Positions 1 through 10,751 of a stretch of DNA of 64,000 nt are shown here, in pieces (the stretch's first letter is position 1; each line of letters starts with the position of its first letter). The notes beneath the pieces are model-generated. The model saw only the letters and a list, made by a program, of their open reading frames with translations, had not been told where the DNA came from and did no database searches. Location of the stretch: assembly GCA_028284145.1 (NCBI GenBank), contig JANQSH010000140.1, positions 1-64,000 of the forward strand. Direction: 5' to 3'. Origin of the DNA: Planctomycetaceae bacterium. GTDB taxonomy: Bacteria > Planctomycetota > Planctomycetia > Planctomycetales > Planctomycetaceae. A program made the translations under genes and the position numbers.

Positions 1-116
1 CAGCCCAGAAAAGGTATCTCCAGAGTTGTCGGGAACGACTCGTCCCGATTTGGAGTGTCACCTCAACATCACTGCAATTGTGTCCGCGATTTGTCCGCGT
101 TGTTTCACCACCCAAC
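1..116. other. Left edge, no gene seen
   Basis: No convincing coding region was found here. An imperfect inverted repeat near 28-47 (TCGGGA against TCCCGA) may be the tail of a terminator for a gene to the left of the window. No integrase or attachment-site repeat could be shown, although a tRNA gene follows. Confidence 0.3.
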
Positions 117-151
117 AAAAAAGGACTCGCATCAATTCGACGCAAGTCCTT
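117..151 (-). terminator. Rho-independent terminator after tRNA-Gln
   Basis: On the minus strand an 11-bp stem with two G-U pairs (GGACTTGCGTC against GATGCGAGTCC, loop GAATT) is extended by A-T pairs and followed by a T run at 117-122. It lies 33 bases past the tRNA-Gln 3' end, in the correct orientation to end that transcript. Confidence 0.75.
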
Positions 152-183
152 GCAGTTTCTGGCCTACCAGCTAGGTGGGTGGA

Positions 184-256
184 ATTGCCCGGCTAGGATT
201 TGAACCTAGACTAAATGATTCAGAGTCATTCGTGCTACCGTTACACTACCGGGCAA
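184..256 (-). tRNA. tRNA-Gln (anticodon CTG)
   Basis: The minus strand folds as a full cloverleaf. The acceptor arm is TTGCCCG paired with CGGGCAA, the anticodon stem is AATGA/TCATT around loop CTCTGAA, and the T arm carries GGTTCAAATCC. Anticodon CTG reads CAG, glutamine. CCA is not encoded (TTCC follows). It lies downstream of atpC on the same strand and is followed by its own terminator. Confidence 0.93.
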
Positions 257-380
257 TGCGCGTTAAAAGGAAGAGTAAAATGACGGAGATATGCTTCCGC
301 TTTTTTCAAGATAGAGTCGAAATGGATTCATGCCAGGAGCCGGATACTTCCTTGCGAAATCACGCAAGGGATGTCAAGGG

Positions 381-785
381 CTACTTGTTCCGCGCCAAGG
401 CCAGCAAGCGTCGAGCGCGTTCCTGGTCTTTCAGTTTCAGAGCAAGATCGGCATCGGTATTCGCGACACAGTTGGTTGCTTCCTTCAGTTGCTCCTCTGC
501 CGAGGCCAGGTTAATTTCCTCCGGTGCCAGTGCGCGGTTCGTCAGCAGGGTCACGATGCCCCCCTTTACCTGCACGAAACCACTGTCGACAAAATAGCTG
601 CGCACACCTTCTTCCGAAGTGATGCGTAATTCTCCATAGCCGAGCCGACCAACCAGCGGTGCGCGACCAGGCAAAATTCCGATCTGCCCGTCAAACAGTG
701 GAAACCGCAGAGCCTGCACTGGTTCATCGAGCAACGTCGTTTCCGGCGTCACAAGCACAAGTTGTAGTTGGTTGGATGCAATCAT
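381..785 (-). CDS. atpC: F1Fo ATP synthase epsilon subunit
   Basis: This 134-residue protein is the epsilon subunit, the small rotor-stalk protein of F1 that couples and regulates rotation. The N-terminal beta-sandwich is recognisable (LVLVTPETTLLDE, FPLFDGQIGILPGRAPL). The C-terminal two-helix part is rich in Glu, Lys and Arg. Length is normal for the family. The ATG at 785 is preferred to a TTG one codon earlier. It is the last gene of the operon, 29 bases after atpD, matching the usual D-C order. Identification rests on family motifs and position and is secure. Confidence 0.95.
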   Translation of the reverse strand: MIASNQLQLVLVTPETTLLDEPVQALRFPLFDGQIGILPGRAPLVGRLGYGELRITSEEGVRSYFVDSGFVQVKGGIVTLLTNRALAPEEINLASAEEQLKEATNCVANTDADLALKLKDQERARRLLALARNK

Positions 786-814
786 CAACTCAAGTTCCAG
801 TTTCGATGGACAAT

Positions 815-2320
<1,506 letters not shown>

Positions 2321-2327
2321 TTATCCG

Positions 2328-3206
2328 CTATTCCAGAGCGGCTGCTCCGCCAATAATCTCGCTCAGTTCAGATGTAATTTGGGTCTGGCGAGCACGATTG
2401 TATTGTTGCGTCAAACTTCGGGTCATGTCGTCAGCATTTTCGGTCGCTCCCTTCATGGCGACCATCCGGGCGATCTGCTCGCTGACAGCAGCATCAAGAA
2501 AACACTTGAATAGTTGTGCCTTGAACGATGCTGGCACGATTTCTTCCAGAATCTCCTGTGCGGAGGGAAGAAATTCGTAGTCGATATTGGAAGCATCTTC
2601 TTCCGTCTCATCACCACCGGTCAAACTGCCCAATGGGAGAAGCGTTTCCAAAACCGCCGTCTGACGCGAGACGGACTCGAATTGTGTGTAGGCCACATCG
2701 AGCCGATCGATCCGACCCTTCACATAGTCGTCGATGTACCGTTCGGCGATTTCTTCGACTTCTTCGAAGGACGGTTTGTCTTCAAAATGTGTGTACTGGC
2801 GATCCATTGTCACTTTCTGGAATTTCAGAAAGGCGATGCCCCGTTTTCCGGAAACTTCTACCGCATATTTCGATTCATCCACCTTCAATTCCCGCAATCT
2901 CACCATCGCTTCACGTAAGACGCTGGCGTTGTAACCGCCGCACAATCCACGATTCGACGTCAGCACAAGCAGAACCGAATTCTCATTTTTTTCCCGGTTC
3001 TCCAGCAAAGGGTGCGAGAATTTCAAGCTGACCCTGGACAGGTCGGCGACGATTTCCGTCATTTTTTTTGTGTATGCAGCCGCTTCGGTTGCGCGGTCCA
3101 TTGCCTTCTTAAATCGGGCCGTTGCGATCAACTCCATCGTCCGCGTGATTTTGCGGATGTTTTTGACCGCCTTCAGGCGTTTGACAATCGCTCGGGCTTT
3201 GGCCAT
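2328..3206 (-). CDS. atpG: F1Fo ATP synthase gamma subunit
   Basis: This 292-residue protein is the gamma shaft, whose two long terminal helices form the coiled coil turning inside the alpha-beta ring. The N-terminal helix (IVKRLKAVKNIRKITRTMEL), the central LTSNRGLCGGYNASV motif and the C-terminal helix (MKGATENADDMTRSLTQQYN) are all present and typical. It lies 58 bases upstream of atpD and 68 bases downstream of atpA. It is near the usual bacterial length, and no inhibitory insertion is evident. Confidence 0.97.
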   Translation of the reverse strand: MAKARAIVKRLKAVKNIRKITRTMELIATARFKKAMDRATEAAAYTKKMTEIVADLSRVSLKFSHPLLENREKNENSVLLVLTSNRGLCGGYNASVLREAMVRLRELKVDESKYAVEVSGKRGIAFLKFQKVTMDRQYTHFEDKPSFEEVEEIAERYIDDYVKGRIDRLDVAYTQFESVSRQTAVLETLLPLGSLTGGDETEEDASNIDYEFLPSAQEILEEIVPASFKAQLFKCFLDAAVSEQIARMVAMKGATENADDMTRSLTQQYNRARQTQITSELSEIIGGAAALE

Positions 3207-3274
3207 GAATCTATCTCAGACAGCGAACGTTATGAATCTCTGGAAAATCAAATTGGCTATGGAACCGTGGACAA

Positions 3275-4795
3275 TCAGGCGGTCGCTTCAATACGGTCTT
3301 TGAACTCTTTGTAGGCGGCGAGCAACGCATCTTTGGTGTCGTCACTGAGAGCCTTTGTTTCGATAATCGTGTTCCGGATTTCCGACTTCTCTTCGCGGAT
3401 AAACTGCAGCAACCGCTGCTCCTGTTCAGCTACTTCACTCGGTGCGACCGAATCAAAAACGCCGTTGGTTCCGGCAAAAATGCTGATCACCTGGTCGGCA
3501 ACATGCAACGGCTGATATTGTGGCTGTTTTAGTAACTCGACCATTCGATAACCTCGGTCGAGTTGAGCCTGTGTCGCCTTGTCGAGTTCGGTTCCGAGTT
3601 GAGCAAACGCTTCCAGTTCGCGGAAAGCGGCAAGGTCGAGCTTGATTCCCCCGGCCACTTTTTTATCTTTCATTGCCTTGATCTGAGCATTCCCACCGAC
3701 GCGGGAAACGCTGATTCCCACGTTAATTGCGGGCCGAACACCGGCGAAGAACAAATCTGGTTCCAGGTAAATCTGACCGTCGGTAATCGAAATCACGTTG
3801 GTGGGAATGTAGGCGGAAACTTCACCTTCCAGCGTTTCAATAATGGGTAGTGCGGTCATCGACCCACCACCTAATTCGTCATTCAGTTTTGCGGATCGTT
3901 CGAGCAACCGGCTATGACAGTAAAAAACGTCACCAGGATAAGCTTCACGTCCGGGCGGACGACGCATCAGCAGCGACAGTTGCCGGTAGGCCTGAGCCTG
4001 TTTCGACAAATCATCGTATACGACAAGCGTGTGTTTGCCCTGGTACATGAAGTGCTCGGCCATGGCCGCACCAGTATAAGGAGCGACATATTGCAGCGGT
4101 GCCGGGTCAGAAGCCGATGCAGAGACGACGATGGTGTAGTCCATCGCGCCGTACTCTTTGAGGACTTCGACAACACCCGCGACACTGGCATCGCGTTGAC
4201 CACAGGCGACGTACACACAAATGACATCGCCACCCTTCTGGTTCAGGATTGTATCGAGTGCGATGGTGGTTTTGCCGGTTTTCCGGTCACCAATGATCAG
4301 TTCCCGCTGACCCCGGCCAATCGGTGTCATGGCGTCGACCGCCTTGATACCAGTCTGCAACGGTTCAGTCACTGGTTGTCTGGCTGCAACGCCAGGTGCC
4401 GCGGTTTCCACCGGGCGCGTTTCCGAAGCAACAATCGGACCGGCACCATCGATTGGATTACCGAGCGGGTCAACAACACGACCAATCAGTGCGTCTCCCA
4501 CAGGTACGGACAGTAGAGCACCGGTAGTCCTGACCTCGTCCCCTTCCGTAATCTCCAGATAATCCCCCAGAATGATCACACCGACCGAGTCCTCTTCGAG
4601 GTTGAAGACGAGACCACGGACACCGTTGGAAAACTCGACCATTTCCCCGGACATGGCAGACGACAGGCCGTAACAACGGGCGATGCCATCGCCCACTTCC
4701 AGCACGCGACCGACTTCGCTCGTTTCAACCTGACCCTGAAATTCTTCAATTTGCTTCGATATGACTGAAGCGATTTCGTCCGCTTTGAATTTCAT
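3275..4795 (-). CDS. atpA: F1Fo ATP synthase alpha subunit
   Basis: The 506-residue alpha subunit alternates with beta in the F1 ring and carries the non-catalytic nucleotide sites. The P-loop GDRKTGKT is at about residues 169-176, and the N-terminal segment [16 protein letters not shown] is canonical, which fixes the ATG at 4795; AGAGGA precedes it. Its first 50 bases overlap the end of atpH, a much longer overlap than the few bases usual at this junction, which suggests translational coupling. Confidence 0.98.
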   Translation of the reverse strand: MKFKADEIASVISKQIEEFQGQVETSEVGRVLEVGDGIARCYGLSSAMSGEMVEFSNGVRGLVFNLEEDSVGVIILGDYLEITEGDEVRTTGALLSVPVGDALIGRVVDPLGNPIDGAGPIVASETRPVETAAPGVAARQPVTEPLQTGIKAVDAMTPIGRGQRELIIGDRKTGKTTIALDTILNQKGGDVICVYVACGQRDASVAGVVEVLKEYGAMDYTIVVSASASDPAPLQYVAPYTGAAMAEHFMYQGKHTLVVYDDLSKQAQAYRQLSLLMRRPPGREAYPGDVFYCHSRLLERSAKLNDELGGGSMTALPIIETLEGEVSAYIPTNVISITDGQIYLEPDLFFAGVRPAINVGISVSRVGGNAQIKAMKDKKVAGGIKLDLAAFRELEAFAQLGTELDKATQAQLDRGYRMVELLKQPQYQPLHVADQVISIFAGTNGVFDSVAPSEVAEQEQRLLQFIREEKSEIRNTIIETKALSDDTKDALLAAYKEFKDRIEATA

Positions 4796-5393
4796 TGAGA
4801 GTCCTCTCGCCTATGCGTTCCCGCAGTTTTTTCAACCGTGTTGCCAGGGAGCCATCGTAGACCGTATCCCCCACCTGAATCACCAGGCCGCCCAGAATTT
4901 CAGGGTCGGTCTGAAGGTCGATCACCGGCTCAAACGGCATCTTTTGTTTCATGGACGATCGAATTCGTTCGACCGCGTTTTCGTTTAACGGCTCGGATGA
5001 TGTCACTTTGACGTGCCGAATGCCCTGTTGAATCTCATGCCGAGACCGACTCTCTTTGAGAATCAGCGGCAACAGACCTAAACGTTCGTGTTTGGCCAGC
5101 ACGCAGAGAAAGTTTGTGAACAATTTGGAGCCAAACGGACCAACGACTTTCTGAATAAGGTCGATCTTGTCATCCCGACTGACAATCGAAGAATTGAGAA
5201 TCCTCGCGAATTCGGGATAACGCTTCATCACATCATCGATGAAGGACTGAAACTCATCCAGTGCATCCTCGGATGAACCCATTGACCTGGCCGCAGAAAG
5301 AAACCCATCGGCGTAGACCCGCGTGATCGCGCGCGCGGATGGATCATCCAATACGCTTTTAACCTTTTCAATGGGAGTATCCGAAGCGGCCAT
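4746..5393 (-). CDS. atpH: F1Fo ATP synthase delta subunit
   Basis: The protein of about 215 residues is the delta (OSCP-like) subunit linking the peripheral stalk to the top of F1. The C-terminal signature [20 protein letters not shown] is intact. An in-frame ATG at 5402 is possible, but the ATG at 5393 has GAGGA at better spacing. The last 17 or so residues (after RTLNEI) extend past the usual end and run into atpA. Whether that tail has a function is unknown. Confidence 0.94.
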   Translation of the reverse strand: MAASDTPIEKVKSVLDDPSARAITRVYADGFLSAARSMGSSEDALDEFQSFIDDVMKRYPEFARILNSSIVSRDDKIDLIQKVVGPFGSKLFTNFLCVLAKHERLGLLPLILKESRSRHEIQQGIRHVKVTSSEPLNENAVERIRSSMKQKMPFEPVIDLQTDPEILGGLVIQVGDTVYDGSLATRLKKLRERIGERTLNEIQSGRNRFSHIEAN

Positions 5394-5413
5394 GTGCCCC
5401 ATTCCTCGTTCGG

Positions 5414-6034
5414 TTAGTTCCGTGACACGTCGGGCAGTTGCGCCAACGCCTCGTCAATCAGCCGGTTCTGATCGCCATCATCCAGCGTTCTCCCCAGCAC
5501 ATGTTCCGTTGCATGCAGCACGTTGTTGCTCATGGTGTCGAACAGCTCCTTCAGCGCGTGATCGCGAGCCCGTTCGATTTCGTCGATGGCCCGTTTCTGC
5601 GTTGTTTCGGCTTCCGTTTGTGCCTGAGTGATAATGTCGTTTTTCGTCTGTTCCGCATCGCGACGTGCCTCGGCGATGATCTCCTGAACTTCGCCTTGCA
5701 CTTCGGCCAGTTTTTTTTCGTGATCAGCCAGCAACTGTTCGGCTTTCACACGAGCCGATTCCGCATCGGCAATATTCTGACGAATGCCTTCTTCACGTTT
5801 TTCAAGACCGCTCGAAATCGGTCCCCACGCGAACCTGGCCAATATCGCAAAGAGCAACAGGAACACAATGACCGTATGAATCGCGAGATCTGTCTTGATC
5901 TCGGATGGGTCCTCGCTGACACCCTCCGCTCCAATTGGCGAATGACCGCCGCTCCCCGCTGCTGCCATTGATTGATCAGGCAAAACAAAAAGACAGGCGA
6001 CAACCACGATTGCTATGCAGATTCTTGAAAACAC
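5414..6034 (-). CDS. atpF: F1Fo ATP synthase b subunit
   Basis: This 206-residue protein is subunit b of the peripheral stalk. The N-terminus (FSRICIAIVVVACLFVLPDQ, then SMAAAG) looks like a cleavable signal peptide. A second hydrophobic segment (about residues 50-70, TVIVFLLLFAILARFAW) is the true Fo anchor, and a long Glu/Ala/Lys/Arg-rich coiled coil follows. A signal peptide ahead of the anchor is unlike the E. coli b subunit. The start appears to be GTG at 6034 preceded by GAGGG. Confidence 0.93.
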   Translation of the reverse strand: MFSRICIAIVVVACLFVLPDQSMAAAGSGGHSPIGAEGVSEDPSEIKTDLAIHTVIVFLLLFAILARFAWGPISSGLEKREEGIRQNIADAESARVKAEQLLADHEKKLAEVQGEVQEIIAEARRDAEQTKNDIITQAQTEAETTQKRAIDEIERARDHALKELFDTMSNNVLHATEHVLGRTLDDGDQNRLIDEALAQLPDVSRN

Positions 6035-6142
6035 GACATACCCTCAGATTGATAAAATCCCATTGGGGCATTAACAGGCCAATGCGATACGATCTTGCCA
6101 CCGGGAAACTCGACCATCAGGATCGCACCGATGTTTGCCGAT

Positions 6143-6454
6143 CTAGCCGGCTGTCCAGGGGTTTTGTCCGGAGCAGACGAAGATTGCATACAGTGTGAAA
6201 CCTTCGATCAGAGCTGCAGCAATGATCATGGCGATCTGAATGTTGCCGGCCACTTCTGGTTGACGTGCCATGCTTTCCAATGCTGCCGCTGCCAATTTGC
6301 CAATGCCATAAGCCGCACCAATCACGGCCAAAGCAGCACCAAAAGCACCGGAAAACTCGATGGCGGCACCACCCTCATCTGCGGCCATCGCCGGGGTTGC
6401 CACCAGCAACAACAGAGCAAAACAGACCGCTGCAATTTTCGCGAACTTTTTCAC
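6143..6454 (-). CDS. atpE: F1Fo ATP synthase c subunit (rotor ring)
   Basis: The c subunit forms the membrane rotor ring. The chosen start is a GTG at 6454 with AAGGAG in front; a TTG seven codons earlier lies on the far side of that ribosome site. The 103 residues begin with an evident signal peptide (KKFAK, hydrophobic core, PAMA cleavage site). Two membrane helices follow, joined by the conserved RQP loop (about 64-66), with the ion-carrying Glu at about 84 in ALIEGFTLY. Gly follows that Glu, and the sodium-type residues are not evident, so proton use is inferred. Confidence 0.94.
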   Translation of the reverse strand: MKKFAKIAAVCFALLLLVATPAMAADEGGAAIEFSGAFGAALAVIGAAYGIGKLAAAALESMARQPEVAGNIQIAMIIAAALIEGFTLYAIFVCSGQNPWTAG

Positions 6455-6517
6455 GGAACCAATCTCCTTCGTCAAATTGTTTTGCGAGCCGCCACTTTGG
6501 TCGGCACCGCATGAAAA

Positions 6518-7459
6518 TCAGTGTTTATGCACAGACGAGCCGATAAACAGCGCCGCCAGGAAGGTAAAAACATACGCCTGCAGAAACGCAACACCCAATT
6601 CAAAAATACTAAACAGCGTCGAAGCGATCACAGCAATAAACGTTGTCGTTGCCCAGATAGACGTCGCTGCCGTTGCTGCACCGGAAATCATGCCCATAAT
6701 CCCCAGCAACACCAGGTGACCGGCAACCATATTGGCCAGCAGACGAACCCCCAACACACCATGCTTGATCAACACCCCAATCACTTCAATCACGAAGATC
6801 ATGGGCACGATAACCATCTTCAACGGGAAGAGATACCAGGGCAAATCCATGTGAGGAATGAAGTTCCCCCAGAACCCAATCGGCCCAAACTTCCAAATGC
6901 CGGACCCGATACTCACACAAAGCATGATTGCCGCAAGCGCAATCGTGACACCAAATGTCCCAGTCGGAGATCCCATCCAGGGAATCAACCCGAACAGATT
7001 GCAGGTCAAAATGAAAAAGAAGACCGTCCACAGCAACGGAACGAACCTCTTGTAATCATGATCGCCAATGGCAGGCTTCGCCATTTCGTCACGAACAAAG
7101 ACAAGAACAGCCTCGAACATATTCCAGAATCGCCCCTTGGGACGCTCACCAGATTGCACTTTTCTCGCAATCTTTGTGAAGATCAGGACCAGTAGAGTTG
7201 CCGCCAGCAATTCCAGAATCATAAATTTGGAAATGCAAAAACCGGACTCTTTGTCGTGCAGGTTTTTGAGTGTGCCAAATGGCTGAGGAATGAGAACCTT
7301 CCCATCCATCGCCTTGTTGAACTGTTCAAGCGTCGCTTCCGGATGTGCTTCTCGCAGGAATTCCGGCACCTCTTGCATTGAATCGTAATCAGCCCGCCAA
7401 AGCGCCTTGGGCACCTCGAAAAAGTATCCATCCTTGATGTGCAATACGGGGCTGGCCAT
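6518..7459 (-). CDS. atpB: F1Fo ATP synthase a subunit
   Basis: The 313-residue a subunit holds the two half-channels that pass ions to the c ring. The essential arginine is at about 239 in GVLGVRLLANMVAGH. Hydrophobic segments lie at about 78-97, 139-160, 168-187, 211-232, and two more in the C-terminal third. The soluble N-terminal stretch of about 75 residues is longer than in E. coli. It precedes atpE by 63 bases and follows the atpI-like gene after 2 bases, as expected for one transcript. Confidence 0.96.
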   Translation of the reverse strand: MASPVLHIKDGYFFEVPKALWRADYDSMQEVPEFLREAHPEATLEQFNKAMDGKVLIPQPFGTLKNLHDKESGFCISKFMILELLAATLLVLIFTKIARKVQSGERPKGRFWNMFEAVLVFVRDEMAKPAIGDHDYKRFVPLLWTVFFFILTCNLFGLIPWMGSPTGTFGVTIALAAIMLCVSIGSGIWKFGPIGFWGNFIPHMDLPWYLFPLKMVIVPMIFVIEVIGVLIKHGVLGVRLLANMVAGHLVLLGIMGMISGAATAATSIWATTTFIAVIASTLFSIFELGVAFLQAYVFTFLAALFIGSSVHKH

Positions 7460-7461
7460 CG

Positions 7462-7929
7462 TTATGAAACACCCGACCTTTTCTCAGACTCATCCAACGG
7501 AGTCAGTTCCGTTTTGGGATGCTCAACCAGGCTGACCGAAACGAGCGTTTCGACAAACAGCGTGACCATATACAACGGCAGCAAAACCGCAAAAAACCGA
7601 CCCTGCTCCAGAATCGGGAAGAACCTCGGCAGCAAAACAGCCGCCAGAAGCGGCCCTCCAGTACGAATCAGAATCGACAGCAACACTCCGGCAACAGCAT
7701 TGGGAGTCGCAGTCAACGCCCTGGCAACGATAATCGCTGCCACAGCCGAGACAAAACAGACGATCGCTGCCACCGTGGAAGACCATAGTCCCGGCTGACC
7801 AAACTGATCGACCGACCAGACAGATACTGGAAGCAAAACAAGCAGAATCACAGCCGCAACCAGTGTGCTGCAGCCAGCGATGCTCTTGGGAGCCAATTGC
7901 GAGATCTGATTGAAGATCCGCCAGTTCAA
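7462..7929 (-). CDS. AtpI-position membrane protein of the ATP synthase operon
   Basis: This 155-residue protein has four predicted membrane segments (about 18-36, 49-69, 79-100, 110-130) and a polar C-terminus. By place in the operon (between atpZ and atpB) and by topology it corresponds to AtpI/AtpR-like proteins, thought to help assemble the c ring or supply Mg2+. Sequence motifs alone would not identify it. It begins with a TTG (AAGGAA upstream) overlapping the atpZ stop as TTGA, and ends 2 bases before atpB, so tight coupling is likely. Confidence 0.7.
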   Translation of the reverse strand: MNWRIFNQISQLAPKSIAGCSTLVAAVILLVLLPVSVWSVDQFGQPGLWSSTVAAIVCFVSAVAAIIVARALTATPNAVAGVLLSILIRTGGPLLAAVLLPRFFPILEQGRFFAVLLPLYMVTLFVETLVSVSLVEHPKTELTPLDESEKRSGVS

Positions 7930-8222
7930 GGTTGTGTTCCTTCCGAATCATTCCGATCGTCGTGATCGGCATCGGTTTTTGAGGACGTTTTTGCCCCTTG
8001 CGGGCCAAAACGTTTTGTCATCTGAATCAGGTGCATCAGGCCGACTGTCAAGCCGAGGGCAAATCCAAGCAGAGCCAGAAAGTTAGTTCCCCAGCGCTCA
8101 TCGAGCCACTGCCCACCGATTCCCGGCAACACCATTTCCAAAGCAACCGTCGTAATTTTGGAGACCCAACCCATAGCAACAGCGATCGGTTGCCGCTCAT
8201 TATCGGAACCATCGTTTCCCAT
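7926..8222 (-). CDS. atpZ: AtpZ/AtpI-family small membrane protein
   Basis: This 98-residue protein has the two-helix pattern of AtpZ proteins: a helix around GWVSKITTVALEMVLPGIGG, the conserved GGQWLDERWGTN turn, and a second helix (FLALLGFALGLTVGLMHL). The tail is acidic and polar. AtpZ proteins are proposed Mg2+/Ca2+ transporters or assembly helpers for the ATP synthase. As first gene of the operon it starts at ATG 8222 after AGGACGGA, about 126 bases downstream of the predicted promoter start. Confidence 0.82.
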   Translation of the reverse strand: MGNDGSDNERQPIAVAMGWVSKITTVALEMVLPGIGGQWLDERWGTNFLALLGFALGLTVGLMHLIQMTKRFGPQGAKTSSKTDADHDDRNDSEGTQP

Positions 8223-8354
8223 TCCGTCCTGTCGCTATTGAGCAAATGAATCTGGTGGAATCCAGTTGCGATCCATCGCTGGAATCCGTCCGGTCTGCCA
8301 GGAAGGGTTCACAGCAAATTATGAATCCTCCAGAAGTCTCCTCAATTCGCGGCC

Positions 8355-8383
8355 ATAGTATGGCTTCATGTTGGCAGTGTCAA
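8355..8383 (-). promoter_or_regulatory. Sigma70-type promoter of the atp operon
   Basis: On the minus strand a perfect -35 box TTGACA (8378-8383) is separated by exactly 17 bases from TACTAT (8355-8360), one mismatch from the -10 consensus. Transcription would start near 8348, leaving an untranslated leader of about 126 bases before atpZ. This is the best promoter match seen in the window. Confidence 0.75.
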
Positions 8384-8723
8384 ACTCCCCACACGACTGT
8401 TTTTGATTTTCTCAATAGTAGATTCCCCAATTCTCAGAGTTGACAAATCAGAGGTAAAGCTGTGAAGAATCAGTATTATGACGCCCCCCCTCCTTCGCCC
8501 AGACATCAGTCTGCTTTGATGTTAGCGAAAGTGAAACTGGAAAGTTCCAGCTTCCAGCAGTGTTATTCTTCAATGGTGTTTCCCGACAATGCCGAATGAA
8601 AATTGGAGAAAGGAAAACGTTAGTACATATCACCTGCAACTCGGCATCGTGCGATGCTGGAAAGGGCGTCAATCAAAAAATCGGGAATGTTGACAAATCG
8701 CCCGTATCGCCGAAAATCGCTTA

Positions 8724-8752
8724 TTGCCACGGCAGAAAAGCAGAGGTATGAT
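8724..8752 (+). promoter_or_regulatory. Sigma70-type promoter upstream of rarA
   Basis: TTGCCA (8724-8729), a 17-base spacer, and TATGAT (8747-8752) form a good sigma70 match on the plus strand, diverging from the atp promoter. The predicted start near 8759 leaves a leader of about 210 bases before the preferred rarA GTG start. The rest of 8384-8723 shows no gene. Confidence 0.55.
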
Positions 8753-8970
8753 ACAGCCGTCTTCTGCAAGGAATGACACGGCCTCTACCATGTACGAGTC
8801 GGGCATTTTGTGTTGACCCTACGAATTTTGAACCTGGGAACCTGCCTTTATTCGGCCGCGTGTACATCCGGTTTTTATCGGCTCACACAACCCGAGCATC
8901 AGGTTCCCACTTTACAAGTACGGGTTCAGAATACTCTTTGTCCCGAACGGCATCCGGTGGAGGTTTTTTT

Positions 8971-10290
8971 GTGGGTTTATTCGACGCTCAGGAGCGCGCG
9001 CACCTGCAGGCAGCGATGCCTTTGGCGGCCCGCATGAGGCCGCAATCGCTCGATGAGTTTGCCGGGCAGCAACATTTTCTGGCAGAGGGCAAGCTTTTCC
9101 GCCGTATGCTCGCGGCTGACCGGTTGGGTTCCATCATTTTGTACGGCCCTCCCGGGTGTGGAAAGACCTCACTGGCCGAAGTCATCGCACGACACACGAA
9201 ATGTCGGTTTGAAACGCTCAATGCTGCGTCATCTGGCGTGAAAGAATTGCGCGCCATTCTCGATGCCGCGAAAGATCGACTCGCCACATCTGGCGAACGC
9301 ACACTGCTGTTCATCGATGAACTTCATCGCTTCAACAAGTCACAGCAAGATGTACTCCTTCCGGATGTTGAAGCGGGTGTGATCACTTTGGTCGGCGCAA
9401 CGACGGCGAATCCGTTCTTTTCACTCGTCTCTCCGTTGGTCAGTCGGTCGCAAGTGTTTGAGTTTCGCCCGCTTTCCAATGCCGACGTTCGCGAGTTGCT
9501 TCAGCGCGCATTGAATGACCGCGATCGAGGTCTGGAACGTCAGGAAGTCGATATAGATGATGACGCACTGAAATTCCTGTCCGAAATCTGTGATGGCGAT
9601 GCCCGGCGTGCACTCAACGCATTGGAAATCGGCGTGATGTCATTGCAGCCGGGACAGACATTCGACCTGGAAGTGGCACAGGAATCGATTCAGAAAAAGG
9701 CCATCCAGTACGATGCCACCGGAGATGAGCATTACGATGTTGCCAGTGCTTTCATCAAGAGCATGCGCGGGACAGATCCGGACGCGGCTGTTTACTGGTT
9801 GGCCCGCATGCTCGAAGCGGGAGAAGATCCGCGATTCATTGCCCGACGTATTGTCATTGCCGCCGCCGAGGACGTGGGCAATGCCGACCCTCAGGCTTTG
9901 GTGGTTGCCAACGCCGCAGCACAGGCAACCGAATTTGTCGGAATGCCGGAATGTCGCATTATTCTTGCTCAGTCCGTGACATACGTTGCGACCGCTCCAA
10001 AATCAAATTCCGCCATCAAAGCGATCGACACCGCTGCAAAAGATGTGCGCGAGCAGCGGATTGTTCCCGTACCCAAACATCTCCGCGATGCCCATTATGC
10101 CGGTGCCGGACAATTGGGGAACGGCGAGGGTTACCAATATGCCCACGATGGTGAGGATGGCTGGGTCGATCAGGATTATCTTGGTGTCGATCGTACCTAT
10201 TATCAGCCGGTCAATCGGGGATTTGAAGCGGAGATCCGCAATCGACTCGAAGAGATTTCCATCAGACGACAACAAGATGCGACACAATGA
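8971..10290 (+). CDS. rarA: Replication-associated recombination protein RarA (MgsA)
   Basis: This AAA+ clamp-loader-like ATPase acts at stalled replication forks. At 439 residues it shows Walker A GPPGCGKT (about 59-66), Walker B LLFIDELHRF (DELH about 116-119), a sensor-1 GATTANPFF stretch and the C-terminal RarA region with AAEDVGNADPQAL. The frame is open for 66 further codons upstream, but these do not resemble RarA. The GTG at 8971 has GGAGG seven bases before it and begins the family-typical GLFDAQ, so it is chosen. The GNAT gene overlaps its stop. Confidence 0.94.
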   Translation: MGLFDAQERAHLQAAMPLAARMRPQSLDEFAGQQHFLAEGKLFRRMLAADRLGSIILYGPPGCGKTSLAEVIARHTKCRFETLNAASSGVKELRAILDAAKDRLATSGERTLLFIDELHRFNKSQQDVLLPDVEAGVITLVGATTANPFFSLVSPLVSRSQVFEFRPLSNADVRELLQRALNDRDRGLERQEVDIDDDALKFLSEICDGDARRALNALEIGVMSLQPGQTFDLEVAQESIQKKAIQYDATGDEHYDVASAFIKSMRGTDPDAAVYWLARMLEAGEDPRFIARRIVIAAAEDVGNADPQALVVANAAAQATEFVGMPECRIILAQSVTYVATAPKSNSAIKAIDTAAKDVREQRIVPVPKHLRDAHYAGAGQLGNGEGYQYAHDGEDGWVDQDYLGVDRTYYQPVNRGFEAEIRNRLEEISIRRQQDATQ

Positions 10291-10751
10291 CCGACGTTGA
10301 ATGCTCCCTCCCCATCGATGAGCCAAATGAGGACGTGCTCCAGTCAATCAGTTTCCGGGCTGCGGAAGCGAACGATATCCCATCGCTGATTTCGTTTCTG
10401 CATCCATTCGTCGAAATTGGCCGCATTCTGCCTCGTACGGAAAACGAAATCGGCGATCTCGTCCCACATGGATTTGTCGCCATTCAGGACGATGTGATCA
10501 TCGGCTTCGCTGCACTGGAAATCCATTCCATCAAGCTGGCGGAACTCCGCAGCCTTGCGGTCTCGCCCCTGTTTCAGGGGGCGGGCATCGGCAGGAACCT
10601 GGTGCAGCTTTGCGTTGAAAAAGCCCGGGCCACCGGCATTCGCGAAGTGATGGCCATCACCTCGTCCGAAGATTTCTTTAAGTCCTGCGGCTTTGATTTC
10701 ACACTACCGGGTGAAAAGAAAGCGCTGTTTTTGAGTAATCGGGAAAGGTGA
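10287..10751 (+). CDS. GNAT-family N-acetyltransferase
   Basis: This 154-residue protein has a GNAT fold signature: the acetyl-CoA loop LAVSPLFQGAGIGRNLVQ (about 90-107), and the C-terminal strand region EDFFKSCGF. The ELRSLAVSP and FFKSCGF stretches recall short ArgA-like acetyltransferases, so N-acetylglutamate synthesis is possible, but the substrate cannot be settled from sequence. Its ATG overlaps the rarA stop (ATGA), indicating translational coupling. Confidence 0.85.
   Translation: MTDVECSLPIDEPNEDVLQSISFRAAEANDIPSLISFLHPFVEIGRILPRTENEIGDLVPHGFVAIQDDVIIGFAALEIHSIKLAELRSLAVSPLFQGAGIGRNLVQLCVEKARATGIREVMAITSSEDFFKSCGFDFTLPGEKKALFLSNRER

Noticed and set aside
184-256. tRNA-Gln as an integration site with a genomic island
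   Set aside because: No integrase or direct repeat of the tRNA end was found; the genes that follow are core ATP synthase genes.
8773-8970. 66-codon N-terminal extension of rarA
   Set aside because: The sequence is unlike RarA, and a GTG with an ideal GGAGG site begins the family-typical N-terminus.
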